From assembly GCF_029057325.1 (NCBI RefSeq), contig NZ_JAICZW010000136.1:1-44816 (forward strand): a DNA stretch of 44,816 nucleotides, read 5' to 3'. Shown here piece after piece: positions 1 through 8,947 of this stretch (position 1 is its first letter; the number at the start of each line of letters is the position of its first letter). This stretch comes from Bacteroides sp. (GTDB lineage Bacteria; Bacteroidota; Bacteroidia; Bacteroidales; Bacteroidaceae). The notes under the pieces are model-generated. The model worked only from the letters and a program-made list of their open reading frames with translations. It was not told the origin of the DNA and did not search any database. A program made the position numbers and the translations under genes.

Positions 1-198
1 TCGGTCCTAGGGAGTGGAGTTTGTCCGAAGAACGTCCGAAGCCGAATAGGCCCTGGTAGGGGTGGGATAAGATGCAGACAGGAAGAACCGCGGAAAGGAG
101 GGAAAAAGACATTTTTTCACCAGAGCATGCCGGCTGCGAAAAAGAGACGAAAAAATAATTTACATTCAGGGGAGGAGGCACCGGACTCAACGTCACCC
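1..198. other. Gene-free left edge
   Basis: No supported gene lies here. The stretch is purine-rich on the plus strand. GTCCGAAG occurs twice, 11 nt apart, near positions 24-42. One plus-strand frame is open from the edge to about 228, but it reads as a basic, low-complexity peptide that overlaps the kinase 3' end, so I do not call it. Confidence 0.4.
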
Positions 199-1272
199 TC
201 ACACCTGTTGGCAATCGGGCAATCCGGATAGCGGTAGGGAAATCGTAAATGCAGTTTCATGAAAAGGTTGGGAACTTACAGACAATTCTCCGCCATGCAT
301 GCGTACAATTTGCCTGGAAAGGCTGAGACCGATACCCGTTCCATTCTTTTTGGTAGTAAAAAACGGGATAAAGATATCCTCGAGCAGATTGGAGGGGATG
401 CCCGGACCGTTATCGGCCATCTTTATGAACAGCGTCATTCCCCGGCTATACACTTTTATGCGTATCTTTCTGTCTGCTTGTTCGGCAAGGGCTTGCATGG
501 CGTTTATCAACAGATTGTTCAAAACCTGCGATAACATCTTTTCGTCCGCATAGACTTGTATTTCCGGTTGGAAAAGGTCAACGGAAAGGTCTATGTGCTG
601 TCGCAGCAAATCTTTTTGGTGAAGTATCTGAATGCTTTCTATCAGAGCGGTCAAGGAGAAATGATTGGATTCGGGCTGCTTCAGGCCTGAAAGCTGTCTG
701 TAGGATTCTGTAAAATAGATTAAGTTCTGTCCTTGGCTTTTGATGGTTTCCAGACCGCGTATTGCTTTTTCGATGGTGAGGTCGGTGATCTCTTTGGCGG
801 GCCTTGAGCCGTGCTCCGTTTGGAAATAAGAAAGAAGGGTTTCCGAGAGTGAGACGATGGGAGTGATGGAATTCATTATTTCGTGGGTCAATACCCGCAT
901 GAGCTTTTCCCAGGACTCGTATTCTTTTTGATGCAGTTTACGTTCGAACTCATGCTTTTTATGCGCCGAAACCAATGTGTATATCCTGTTGAAGGAGGCA
1001 TATAGATAGCGCTGCTCTTTGGTGCCGAAGTGTTCCGGAAAATGAAGCATGGACTCGTTGTCTTCTATGGAATCGAAAAAAAGTTTTATTTTCCGGTTGT
1101 AGGAGTTCAGGTAGTAAACAAGTGCGCCAATAAGCCACAACGCGGCTATGACGGCAATCGTGCCTAATATGATGGCCCGTCGTGAGAGGATGCCTGCAAG
1201 TCCAAGCCCGAATGTCAGGACAATGAGGCATACGAATAGAAGGGTGTGTATGTATAAACGGGTGCTGAACAT
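199..1272 (-). CDS. NtrY-like sensor histidine kinase
   Basis: A 357-residue membrane histidine kinase. Two transmembrane helices (about residues 8-28 and 33-54) are joined by a very short loop, so there is no real periplasmic sensor domain and the signal is probably sensed in the membrane or cytoplasm. The H-box has the phospho-acceptor His130 (LTHEIMNS). The ATP-binding domain follows with an N-box around 252-260 (NNLLINAMQ), G1 DNGPGIP at 287-293, an F-box around 303-306 and G2 GTGIGLS at 311-317. The NSITPI sequence after the H-box is typical of kinases paired with sigma-54 activators. It starts 6 nt after the response regulator gene ends, so the two form one operon. It should phosphorylate that regulator. 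The signal is unknown. Confidence 0.92.
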   Translation of the reverse strand: MFSTRLYIHTLLFVCLIVLTFGLGLAGILSRRAIILGTIAVIAALWLIGALVYYLNSYNRKIKLFFDSIEDNESMLHFPEHFGTKEQRYLYASFNRIYTLVSAHKKHEFERKLHQKEYESWEKLMRVLTHEIMNSITPIVSLSETLLSYFQTEHGSRPAKEITDLTIEKAIRGLETIKSQGQNLIYFTESYRQLSGLKQPESNHFSLTALIESIQILHQKDLLRQHIDLSVDLFQPEIQVYADEKMLSQVLNNLLINAMQALAEQADRKIRIKVYSRGMTLFIKMADNGPGIPSNLLEDIFIPFFTTKKNGTGIGLSLSRQIVRMHGGELSVSSQPFHETAFTISLPLSGLPDCQQV

Positions 1273-1278
1273 TTACCA

Positions 1279-2613
1279 TTAAAAATTAAAGCGTGTCAGC
1301 TTGTTGTACAATGTTTGTCTGCTGATGCCCAATTGTTCGGCCGTGGCTGTCAGGTTTCCGGCGTTTTGTGAGATGGCTGTCAATATGGCTTTTCTTTCCA
1401 CTTCCTTTAGATGGGGGACTTTGTCGGAAGAAAATGTGTTGTCCGAGTGCATGGATACTTCAGAAGGCCTGATTACATCTTTTTCTGTTAAGATGACAGC
1501 TTTCTCCATGGTATATTGCAATTCCCTGATATTTCCCGGCCAATGATGGTTCTCCAGTTTGTCCAATGTTTTGGGGTGCAGGGTCAGTCCGGGCCGTTTA
1601 TACAGGCTGGCGTATTTCTTTAGGAAGTATTCCGCAAAAGCGGCGATGTCTTCTTTGCGATGTCGCAAAGGAGGAATCTCGATTTGTATCGTGTTGATGC
1701 GGTAAAATAAATCCTCGCGGAAACGGGTTTGCTTCACCATCTCATGCAGATTGCGGTTGGTGGCGGCAATCAGCCGGATATCGATTGGGATTTTCTTGTT
1801 GCTTCCAAGCCGGGTTATTTCCCTGTTTTGTAGGGCAACTAATAATTTTGCTTGCAATCCTACCGACAGGTTGCTTATCTCATCAAGGAAGAGCGTACTT
1901 CCGCTTGCCGCTTCAAATTTGCCGATTCTACTTTCATGCGCATCCGTAAAAGCCCCTTTTTCATGCCCGAACAGTTCGCTCTCAAACAATGATTCGCTGA
2001 TGGCTCCCATGTCCACATGAAACAACTCGTGCCGGCTGCGGAGTGAAAGCCGGTGAATCTCACGCGCCAATATTTCTTTGCCGGTGCCATTTTCGCCGTA
2101 GATTAAGATGTTGGCATCTGTTTTGGCAACTTTGGTCACCAGTTTTATTATCTTCATCATGGCAGGCGAATGGCCGATAATCATTGCCGGCTCACTGGGG
2201 CCTTTAGTGGGGTTGGCGGGTAATCTGTGTCTTGTCTCCTGTAGCGTGGCCCGTATTTTCTTTATCAGGTTGTCATTGTTCCAAGGCTTCAATACAAAGT
2301 CCGCGGCTCCGTTTTTTAATGATTTCACTACGAGGTCAATGTCTCCGTATGCTGTCAACATGATGACAGGTAGTTCCGGCTTCATCTCATGGATGCGCTG
2401 AAGCCAGAACAAACCCTCGTTGCCGGTATTGAATCCTACAGAAAAGTTCATGTCTAAAATGACTAAGTCAATCACCTGCTCCTCTAAAATAGGAAATATC
2501 TGGTTGGGGTCGGATACGGTCTCTATTTTCTCAAATTCCCTTTCCAAAAGAAGTTCCAGCGAAGTCAATACGCTTTTATTGTCATCAACAATTAGGATAG
2601 TACTTGTTTGCAT
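1279..2613 (-). CDS. NtrC-family sigma-54-dependent response regulator
   Basis: A 444-residue transcription activator. The receiver domain (about 5-120) has acidic D10/D11, phospho-acceptor D54, T88 and K109. The AAA+ domain (about 145-380) has Walker A GENGTGKE at 173-180, the sigma-54 contact loop GAFTDA at 220-225, Walker B LFLDE at 241-245 and RFREDLFYR near 297-305. A Fis-type helix-turn-helix occupies about 419-440 (TAEQLGISRQTLYNKL). The frame extends 16 codons further upstream, but ATG at 2613 is preferred: it begins directly with the receiver strand (MQTSTILIVDD) and has a purine-rich stretch before it. It is co-transcribed with the kinase and divergent from the export operon, whose promoter carries a sigma-54 element and repeats suited to an enhancer-binding protein. 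GAFTDA replaces the more common GAFTGA, a variant I regard as still functional. Confidence 0.94.
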   Translation of the reverse strand: MQTSTILIVDDNKSVLTSLELLLEREFEKIETVSDPNQIFPILEEQVIDLVILDMNFSVGFNTGNEGLFWLQRIHEMKPELPVIMLTAYGDIDLVVKSLKNGAADFVLKPWNNDNLIKKIRATLQETRHRLPANPTKGPSEPAMIIGHSPAMMKIIKLVTKVAKTDANILIYGENGTGKEILAREIHRLSLRSRHELFHVDMGAISESLFESELFGHEKGAFTDAHESRIGKFEAASGSTLFLDEISNLSVGLQAKLLVALQNREITRLGSNKKIPIDIRLIAATNRNLHEMVKQTRFREDLFYRINTIQIEIPPLRHRKEDIAAFAEYFLKKYASLYKRPGLTLHPKTLDKLENHHWPGNIRELQYTMEKAVILTEKDVIRPSEVSMHSDNTFSSDKVPHLKEVERKAILTAISQNAGNLTATAEQLGISRQTLYNKLTRFNF

Positions 2614-2836
2614 CGGCTCTTTTTTATGGGTAAAAATACCTGTTTCGCAGATGCCGGGCAAAAAAACGCCTAATTATTTGACACATTCGGGAATTTTATT
2701 GCGCCCTTCGCGCTGTGTCCATGACGGTAAATCGTGTATGCCATAAACTGATATTTCATTGTCATGAGACTTTCCCGCAACCAATGGAACGTAAAAGGGA
2801 CGGGATGGCTGAATGCTCCATGAATCTGTCAAAAAC

Positions 2837-2865
2837 ATGGACGTTCAGGTGTCCATAATATGGAC
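2837..2865 (+). promoter_or_regulatory. Inverted-repeat array, probable activator (enhancer) site
   Basis: Three half-sites alternate in orientation: ATGGAC at 2837-2842, GTCCAT at 2851-2856 and ATGGAC at 2860-2865. The outer pair are also direct repeats 23 nt apart, extended to ATGGACGTT. The first two form a dyad with an 8-nt spacer and the last two a dyad with a 3-nt spacer. The array lies about 55-80 nt upstream of the -24 element. This is a plausible place for the NtrC-type regulator encoded next door. Binding is inferred from layout only. Confidence 0.6.
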
Positions 2866-2918
2866 GTTTGTTTTATATGGATTTTTGTAATATATTAATT
2901 GTTAGTGGTTTATGAAAG

Positions 2919-2935
2919 TGGCATGCAATTTGTAT
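2919..2935 (+). promoter_or_regulatory. Sigma-54 (-24/-12) promoter of export operon
   Basis: TGGCATG, then 4 nt, then TTGTAT. This fits the RpoN consensus TGGCACG-N4-TTGCW except at one position of each box. GG (-24) and G (-12) have the required spacing, although the -12 GC is GT here. It sits 37 nt before the TolC-like start codon, on the correct strand, next to a sigma-54 activator gene. Confidence 0.7.
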
Positions 2936-2971
2936 GGCAAAAAGCGGATATAATCACATAAAGCAACCGAT

Positions 2972-4330
2972 ATGAGTGTTAAAACATCAGTTAAACAACG
3001 TTTATTGATTCTTTTGTCAATCTGCTATGCTGTCCTGCCGGAAACAGGCAAAGCCCAATCCGAATGGACCGAAGAAGACTGTATGCAATATGCCATTGAA
3101 CATAATCTACGGATACAAAATAAGAAATTGGATGTAAAAATCGCTCATGCGGATGTTGTAACCGCTTATGGGAATTTTTTACCATCAATGAATGCGATCA
3201 GCGCATGGGGAAGCCAGTTCGGACGTTCTATAGACCCGCGAACGAATCAATATACTTCTGAGTCTTTTTTTAAGACTACGGTCGGCCTGAATCTTTCTCT
3301 TCCGATATTTGAAGGTTTCTCGCGCATCCATAAACTGCAGTTCTACAGAGCGAACAAGGAAATCAATGTATTATTGCGCCAAGTGGAGGAAAACAATTTG
3401 GCTTTTGAGGTTCATGAAGCATTTTATCGCTATTGTTTCGATAAAGAAATGCACAAGCTTGCTGTTGAGCAGCGGAAGCTGGGCGAGTATTATTGCAGGC
3501 AGATGACGGAGTATGCCGATTTAGGAATGCGTTCCCTTTCCGACTTGCAGGAAGTGAAGGCACGGTTGCAATCCGACATCTATCAAGAAACGGTGAAATC
3601 CAACAATTGCCGGCTTTCGCTACTGGCTCTAAAGGAACTCATGAATATCAAAGATGTTGATACACTGTGTGTTGTTATACCCGATAGGGAAATGGAAAAG
3701 GATATGGCCGACTGCTCTTTAAGCCCCGATGAACTCTGTTCCGCCGCCGAGATTGTTCTTCCTGAATATCGCATGCTGAATATGAAAGAAAAAGCCGCCC
3801 GCCGGTTAAGGGCTGTGGCAAAGGGGGATTTTTACCCTTCCATCCGCATGGAATTTAATCTGAATACGGGCTATTATGATACGGAGAGAACCCGATCGGG
3901 AGGTATTGTTCCGTTTCGAGAACAATTGAACAATAATCTGAACAAGTATATCGGAATATGCGTATCTTTACCGTTATTCAACGGGTTGGCCCGTTTGGAG
4001 ACCGACAGGAAGGAAAAGTTTCGTTTGCAACAAGTACGGAATGAGAATGAGCGACAGCGTTTGTCCTTTTCTAAAGAAATTCATGACACATACCTCTCTT
4101 TTCGGGCTACGTTTCAGGAGCATCGATTGGCGAAGGAACAACTTCGTGCGGATTCCATAACATGGAAAGCGGGTGAGGAAAAATGGAAGGAAGGCATGAT
4201 ATCCATGTTCGAATTATTGGAAAAACGAAATCGGTATATGCAGGCTAAAGCGGAGATAATACGTACAAGGCTGCAATATAATCTGAAGAGAAGAGTGATA
4301 CGATTCTATCGGGAGGGGACATTCTTGTAG
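2972..4330 (+). CDS. TolC-family outer membrane efflux channel
   Basis: 452 residues. It has an N-terminal signal peptide (hydrophobic about 10-24) with likely cleavage before Gln29 (GKA-QSEW), in line with the Bacteroidetes preference for Gln at +1. The mature part shows the two-fold repeat of long helices typical of TolC/OEP proteins. The first half opens with WTEEDCMQYAIEHN, and strand-like segments sit around GLNLSLPIFEGF and GICVSLPLFNGL, one in each repeat. Its role is to form the outer-membrane/periplasmic duct of a tripartite exporter. It is first in a four-gene operon with an adaptor (87 nt downstream by the chosen start), a permease and an ATPase. The start at 2972 follows the sigma-54 promoter directly and is the only sensible ATG. 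The substrate is unknown. Confidence 0.9.
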   Translation: MSVKTSVKQRLLILLSICYAVLPETGKAQSEWTEEDCMQYAIEHNLRIQNKKLDVKIAHADVVTAYGNFLPSMNAISAWGSQFGRSIDPRTNQYTSESFFKTTVGLNLSLPIFEGFSRIHKLQFYRANKEINVLLRQVEENNLAFEVHEAFYRYCFDKEMHKLAVEQRKLGEYYCRQMTEYADLGMRSLSDLQEVKARLQSDIYQETVKSNNCRLSLLALKELMNIKDVDTLCVVIPDREMEKDMADCSLSPDELCSAAEIVLPEYRMLNMKEKAARRLRAVAKGDFYPSIRMEFNLNTGYYDTERTRSGGIVPFREQLNNNLNKYIGICVSLPLFNGLARLETDRKEKFRLQQVRNENERQRLSFSKEIHDTYLSFRATFQEHRLAKEQLRADSITWKAGEEKWKEGMISMFELLEKRNRYMQAKAEIIRTRLQYNLKRRVIRFYREGTFL

Positions 4331-4417
4331 TGATGTACTTTTTCATTGGATGGGGTTAGCGGAGTTATCGCTCCTGTAAGTGAAACGAATGTATTGGCAT
4401 TAAATCATAAAATAACG

Positions 4418-5686
4418 ATGAAGCAGATTGATTATAATGGGATGGATACAAGAATCGAGAAGAAAAGGTCGTTAAGTAAGACTGTGGTTATGGCGATAGG
4501 CTTGATTGCCGTTTTTTTAGGCCTGTTATGGCTCGTATTCCGTGACACCTCCTCCTCTATGAATGTCAACAAGGAGGGGGTGACAATCGCTACCGTACAA
4601 AAAGGGGAATTCAATGATTACATCCGTGTGGTCGGGCAAGTCATTCCCGACCATATCATCTATTTGGATGCCATAGAGGGCGGGCGTGTCGAAGAGCGCC
4701 TGATAGAGGAGGGGGCGCAGGTAAGAGCCGGAGACGTAATCATCCGTCTGAGCAATCCCTTGTTGAATATCGGCATTCTGCAAAGCGAAGCAAACCTGGC
4801 TTATCAAGAGAATGAACTCCGCAATACCCGCCTGAATATGGAGCAGGAACACCTCCGCTTGAAGCAGGAGCGCATTGCGTTGCATAAAGATTGGGTGCAA
4901 AAAGAGCGCCGCTTTAAGCAGTATTCGCATTTGTTCCAAAAGGAGCTGGTGTCACGGGAAGACTGGCTGCAAGCTCAGGAAGAGTATCGCGCAGCGTCGG
5001 AGCAAATCAATGTCTTGGACGAGAGAATCAAACAGGACGTGTTGTTGCGCGATAACCAGTTGCAAAGCCTGAATGAAAATATCCGGAACATCAAGAAGAC
5101 GCTTCTGCTTGTGCGTGAACGCCTGGAGAATCTGAAGATAAAAGCGCCTGTCGATGGGCAATTGGGAAACATAGAGGCTCAGATAGGGCAGTCTATATCC
5201 CAGGGTGAACGTATCGGGCAAATTCTTACTCCGGCCCTGAAGGTGGAAGCCGAAATCGATGAGCATTATGTGGAGCGCATCCATCCCGGACTCTCTGCCG
5301 ACTTTGAGCGTGAGGGGAAAAAATATGGCATGAAAATGACAAAAGTATATCCGGAAGTGCGGAACGGGCAATTCCGTACAGATTTGCATTTCATTTCCGA
5401 CAGGCCGGCAAATATCCGGTCCGGGCAGACGTATCACTTGGACTTGCAACTGGGTGACCCTCTGGAAGCTGTCCTCATTCCACGTGGAAGTTTCTATCAG
5501 TCAAGTGGTGGGGAATATGTATATGTGGTCGATGAGCAAGAAAAGGTTGCCCGTCGGAGGCAGGTCCGCCTGGGGCGGCAGAATCCTTTGTATTATGAAG
5601 TGCTGGATGGCTTGAATCCCGGAGAGAAAGTCATAATCTCCGGATATGACTTATTTGGTAAGAACGAACATTTAAATTTACGGTAA
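4418..5686 (+). CDS. HlyD/MacA-like periplasmic adaptor
   Basis: About 422 residues. One N-terminal transmembrane helix (TVVMAIGLIAVFLGLLWLVF) is followed by a biotinyl-lipoyl-like half motif (GGRVEERLIEEGAQVRAGDVI), a long coiled-coil hairpin rich in Q, E, R and L, the second lipoyl half (IKAPVDGQLGNIEAQIGQ) and a C-terminal beta-barrel/membrane-proximal part. It links the inner-membrane ABC unit to the TolC-like channel. The frame is open from 4346, but the first 24 codons look non-coding. ATG at 4418 follows an A-rich stretch typical of Bacteroides start regions. ATG at 4442 (MDTRIEKK) is an equally possible start. The stop codon overlaps the permease start as TAATG, implying coupled translation. 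Confidence 0.88.
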   Translation: MKQIDYNGMDTRIEKKRSLSKTVVMAIGLIAVFLGLLWLVFRDTSSSMNVNKEGVTIATVQKGEFNDYIRVVGQVIPDHIIYLDAIEGGRVEERLIEEGAQVRAGDVIIRLSNPLLNIGILQSEANLAYQENELRNTRLNMEQEHLRLKQERIALHKDWVQKERRFKQYSHLFQKELVSREDWLQAQEEYRAASEQINVLDERIKQDVLLRDNQLQSLNENIRNIKKTLLLVRERLENLKIKAPVDGQLGNIEAQIGQSISQGERIGQILTPALKVEAEIDEHYVERIHPGLSADFEREGKKYGMKMTKVYPEVRNGQFRTDLHFISDRPANIRSGQTYHLDLQLGDPLEAVLIPRGSFYQSSGGEYVYVVDEQEKVARRRQVRLGRQNPLYYEVLDGLNPGEKVIISGYDLFGKNEHLNLR

Positions 5687-8091
5687 TGGAATATCTATCT
5701 CAGATTATTAAAAGTCAGCGGGCGAAGAAGTCGCTTTCCGCTCTCAATGTATTTGGTCTTTCCGTATGTATTGGCGCGGCCTTGTTGATTCTGTTTTACG
5801 TGAGGTTCGAACTGAGTTTTGACACGTTTCATGAGGGGGAGCGAATCTACCGGGTGGAAAGTCGGCTTTATGAAGGAGACGTGCTGACCGACAATTGGGC
5901 CACCACCACATTCGGGCACGCGCCTGTCATGTCTCGCGAGATTCCCGGCATCGAGCAATATGTCAGGGTGACGGCACAAGACCGCGAACAAGAAGTGACC
6001 TATAAAGACCGCCAGTTTATAGAAGAACACTATTGCTATACGGAACCGGCCTTTTTCGACCTGTTTAATTTCCCTGTAATTAAAGGAGAAAAGAAGGAAC
6101 AATTGGCCCGTCCCCATACTGCCGTCATCACAGAAAGCGCCGCGCACCGCTATTTCGCCGACAGCGACCCTATCGGTAAAATCCTGACTTTCAAGACACC
6201 CTCGTCGGAACAGCATTTTGAAATCACCGGAATCATAGCGGATATGCCCTACAACTCTCATCTGCGTTACGATTTTCTGCTGTCATACTCTTCCATTCCG
6301 GAAGCGCGGCGTGACATTTGGTACATCCATGGTGTATATACGTATATCCGCCTTGAACCGGATAAGCATCCGCGTGATATAGAAGAGGGCTTTCATGTCC
6401 TGTCACCGAAGTATAAGACAGCCGCCTTGAAGTATAAAGACTGGAGAGTTGAACTTATCCCTTTGAAAGAGATACATCTGACTCCCCGTAAGTCTTATGA
6501 AAAAGAGGAAAAAGGAAGCAGGACGGCTGTGCGGATTCTTTCGATGATGGCCGTCGCTTTATTGCTGATTGGATGGGTGAATGCTTTGAACCTGACCATC
6601 GCCCGCTATTTGGAGAGAGGGAGGGAGTTCGGACTTCGCAAGGTGTTCGGCGCTTCTCGCCGTCAAATGGTCATACAGGGATTGTTGGAGTCGGGCCTGT
6701 TTAATTTGTTGGCGTTCATTTTAGCCTTAGGGTGGGTGGAGGTCTTGTTGCCGGTTGCCTCCCGTTGGGTCGGGCAAGATTTCGCATTCGATGTCCTCAC
6801 GTCGCCGGAGTGTTGGGGGATGGCATTGATGATATTTGTCTGCGGAACCTTCTTTATCGGTTTGTATCCCTCGTTGCTGCTTACCCGTATCAAGCCGTCG
6901 GACGTGATGCGAGGAAAATTGCTGCATAGCCGAAAGGGGAACGGCATAAGAAAAGCATTAATCGTCATCCAGTTTATAGCCTCTTTTGTATTGGTTTCGG
7001 GAACCATTGTGGTGATTAAGCAGACACATTATATGCAGCAGGAGACTTCTTCTGCCCTGTTTGAGCATGTATTGGTTTTGAAGTATCCAGCTTTGACAGA
7101 AAATATGTCCGTGCAGATGAGGAACTTCAAGAAGAGGCTGGAACAGGAATCTTATATAAGCCGCGTGGCGGTTTCCGGCGCTGTGCCGGGTGTGGAAGTG
7201 GCAAACTATTTTACAAACCGTCCTTATGGAAGCGACATCTCAGAAATAAAGCTGATGCAAATGTTTGCCGTGGATGATGATTATCTGGCTCTGTACGCTC
7301 CCCCGATGCTTTGCGGCCGTGGCTTTTCCGAAAACTATGGCGATGAATTGAACAAGGTTGTCCTGAACGAGGAGGCTGTCCGGTTGCTTGGATACTCTTC
7401 GCCAGAAGAGGCGTTGGGCAAGCAGCTGGCCATGGAAGTCTTGAAAGAGCCGCTTGAGATAATCGGAGTCGTGAGAAATTATCACCAGCAGTCGCTATCC
7501 GACCCCTATAAGCCCATTATCTTCTTCATGAAGGAGCGCGTTCCTCTTATAGCCACGCCCTATATCTCTATACTGCTGAAGACGGAAATCGATTCAAAGC
7601 GGCTTGCGGAGATAGAGCGGATATACAAGACTTATTTCCCCTCGACGGTATTCTCTTATTTCAGGTTGAGCGACTACAATGATGATTTATACAAGTCCGA
7701 CCGTAATTTCAGCTGGATTTTCACGTGTGCGGCGTTGCTTGCCATATTTGTGGCTTGTTTGGGGTTGTGGATTATGACTCTCTTTTCTACCATGGCCCGT
7801 GTCAGGGAAATTGGAATCAGAAAGGTGTTGGGGGCGGGCAAAAGAACTCTTTTCATGGTCCTGACGCGAGAGTTGCTGCTCCTTACGGCATTGGCAACGG
7901 CATTGGGAACCCCCGTCTCCATTATTTTGATGAATGAATGGCTCAAGACTTATGCTTTCCACATCCTGTTGCCTTGGTGGGGATATCTGATAGCGTTTAT
8001 GCTGATGATGTGTGTTGCTTTGTTGACGGTAGCCCGTCAGGCCTGGCGGGTGATTCGTCTGAAACCAATGCATGTTTTGAGAAACGGATAA
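5686..8091 (+). CDS. FtsX/MacB-type ABC transporter permease
   Basis: 801 residues, the usual size of the Bacteroidetes permeases with duplicated FtsX domains. There is an N-terminal helix near 20-40, a large periplasmic MacB_PCD-like domain (about 45-265), a first FtsX unit with helices near 285-305, 335-355 and 375-400, another helix near 425-445, a second periplasmic domain, and a C-terminal FtsX unit with three helices near 680-790. The hallmark EFGLRKVFGASRRQ and EIGIRKVLGAGKRT coupling segments occur once per FtsX unit. Such permeases do not carry substrate through the inner membrane like classical importers. They act as mechanotransmitters for periplasmic substrates or lipopeptides, as in MacB. 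It is translationally coupled to the adaptor, and the partner ATPase follows after 94 nt. Confidence 0.93.
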   Translation: MEYLSQIIKSQRAKKSLSALNVFGLSVCIGAALLILFYVRFELSFDTFHEGERIYRVESRLYEGDVLTDNWATTTFGHAPVMSREIPGIEQYVRVTAQDREQEVTYKDRQFIEEHYCYTEPAFFDLFNFPVIKGEKKEQLARPHTAVITESAAHRYFADSDPIGKILTFKTPSSEQHFEITGIIADMPYNSHLRYDFLLSYSSIPEARRDIWYIHGVYTYIRLEPDKHPRDIEEGFHVLSPKYKTAALKYKDWRVELIPLKEIHLTPRKSYEKEEKGSRTAVRILSMMAVALLLIGWVNALNLTIARYLERGREFGLRKVFGASRRQMVIQGLLESGLFNLLAFILALGWVEVLLPVASRWVGQDFAFDVLTSPECWGMALMIFVCGTFFIGLYPSLLLTRIKPSDVMRGKLLHSRKGNGIRKALIVIQFIASFVLVSGTIVVIKQTHYMQQETSSALFEHVLVLKYPALTENMSVQMRNFKKRLEQESYISRVAVSGAVPGVEVANYFTNRPYGSDISEIKLMQMFAVDDDYLALYAPPMLCGRGFSENYGDELNKVVLNEEAVRLLGYSSPEEALGKQLAMEVLKEPLEIIGVVRNYHQQSLSDPYKPIIFFMKERVPLIATPYISILLKTEIDSKRLAEIERIYKTYFPSTVFSYFRLSDYNDDLYKSDRNFSWIFTCAALLAIFVACLGLWIMTLFSTMARVREIGIRKVLGAGKRTLFMVLTRELLLLTALATALGTPVSIILMNEWLKTYAFHILLPWWGYLIAFMLMMCVALLTVARQAWRVIRLKPMHVLRNG

Positions 8092-8143
8092 TTTCAAATA
8101 CGCAGGTAACGCCTCGTTGTCTTGTTAACTTGTTTGCTGACAG

Positions 8144-8173
8144 CATATCAAAGATATGCGAAACTTAAATTAA
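8144..8173 (+). repeat. Short palindromic dispersed motif, copy 1
   Basis: GCATATC-AAA-GATATGC is a 7-bp palindrome beginning at 8143. It is followed by GAAACTTAAATTA. A near-identical motif overlaps the start codon of the C39 exporter gene at 15213-15241. Here it lies in the 94-nt gap between permease and ATPase genes, about 25 nt before the ATPase start. Confidence 0.5.
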
Positions 8174-8185
8174 ATATTTGACGAT

Positions 8186-8851
8186 ATGATAAAAACAGAA
8201 AACCTCTCTATGGTCTTCACGACCGAAGATGTACAGACCCGGGCATTGAGTGATGTGAACTTGGAGATCGGGCAGGGTGAATTTGTTGCCATCATGGGAC
8301 CGTCCGGATGTGGTAAATCGACCTTGCTGAATATCTTAGGTACGCTGGATACGCCCACTTCCGGAACTTATTTTATAACTGGGAAAGAAATGACTGACAT
8401 GAATGAGAGCCGGCTCACCTCTTTTCGCAAACGAAACATCGGTTTCGTCTTTCAAGGTTTTAATCTGATAGATGAACTGACCGTATTCGAGAATGTAGAG
8501 TTGCCGTTAATATACTTGGGCATTCCAAAGAAGGAGCGGCTCCCCAAAGTAAGGAATGTGTTGGAGCAGATGAACATGGCCCATCGTGCCGGACATTTTC
8601 CGCAGCAATTGTCGGGAGGACAACAGCAGCGGGTAGCCATTGCCCGGGCAATCGTTACAGATTGTCCTTTGATTCTGGCAGACGAGCCCACCGGTAATTT
8701 GGATTCTGCCAATGGAATCGAAGTCATGACATTGCTTCAGCAACTTAACAGGCAGGGAACTACCATTGTGATGGTTACGCATTCGGAAAGAGATGCCGGC
8801 TATGCCGGCCGAATCATCCATTTGCTGGATGGCCGGATCGTAAATCAATGA
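8186..8851 (+). CDS. LolD/MacB-type ABC transporter ATP-binding protein
   Basis: 221 residues, a single nucleotide-binding domain. Walker A GPSGCGKS is at 38-45, the Q-loop near 90 (FVFQGFN), signature LSGGQQQR at 142-149, Walker B and catalytic Glu PLILADE at 161-167, the D-loop GNLD and the switch His in VMVTHSE. The sequence type ([18 protein letters not shown]) is that of the LolD/MacB/FtsE group, which work with FtsX-like permeases. It powers the exporter made by the three genes upstream. The 94-nt gap before it contains a palindrome but no clear promoter, so it is probably the last gene of the operon. Confidence 0.95.
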   Translation: MIKTENLSMVFTTEDVQTRALSDVNLEIGQGEFVAIMGPSGCGKSTLLNILGTLDTPTSGTYFITGKEMTDMNESRLTSFRKRNIGFVFQGFNLIDELTVFENVELPLIYLGIPKKERLPKVRNVLEQMNMAHRAGHFPQQLSGGQQQRVAIARAIVTDCPLILADEPTGNLDSANGIEVMTLLQQLNRQGTTIVMVTHSERDAGYAGRIIHLLDGRIVNQ

Positions 8852-8874
8852 AGTGCCCCTGTGCAGATGCAATG

Positions 8875-8940
8875 AAGCCTGAAAGTGCATCAGGATAAAG
8901 ATGGGAGCATCCCTCTTCCGATGCGCTTTCAGGCTTTTGT
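8875..8940. terminator. Bidirectional rho-independent terminator
   Basis: A 17-bp stem runs from 8875-8891 to 8920-8936, with a single G/T wobble and a 28-nt loop. The left arm starts AAGCCTG and the right arm ends CAGGCTT followed by TTGT; the reverse strand also ends in a short T-rich stretch. It sits between the convergent ATPase and sulfatase genes and can end both transcripts. Confidence 0.85.
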
Positions 8941-8947
8941 GCCGGCG

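Larger units (their letters stand above)
2614..2971. other. Divergent regulatory region between regulator and export operon
   Basis: This 358-nt gap holds the promoters of two divergent operons. On the plus side there is a -24/-12 element and a half-site array, annotated separately. A single further GTCCAT lies at 2717-2722. No clear TAnnTTTG promoter was found for the leftward regulator operon. Confidence 0.6.

Noticed and set aside
1..228. Open plus-strand frame from the window edge
   Set aside because: Basic low-complexity translation, overlap with the kinase 3' end and no recognisable motif.
2972..8851. RND efflux pump, suggested by TolC- and HlyD-like genes
   Set aside because: There is no RND transporter. 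The inner-membrane parts are an FtsX-type permease and a LolD-type ATPase, so it is an ABC tripartite system.
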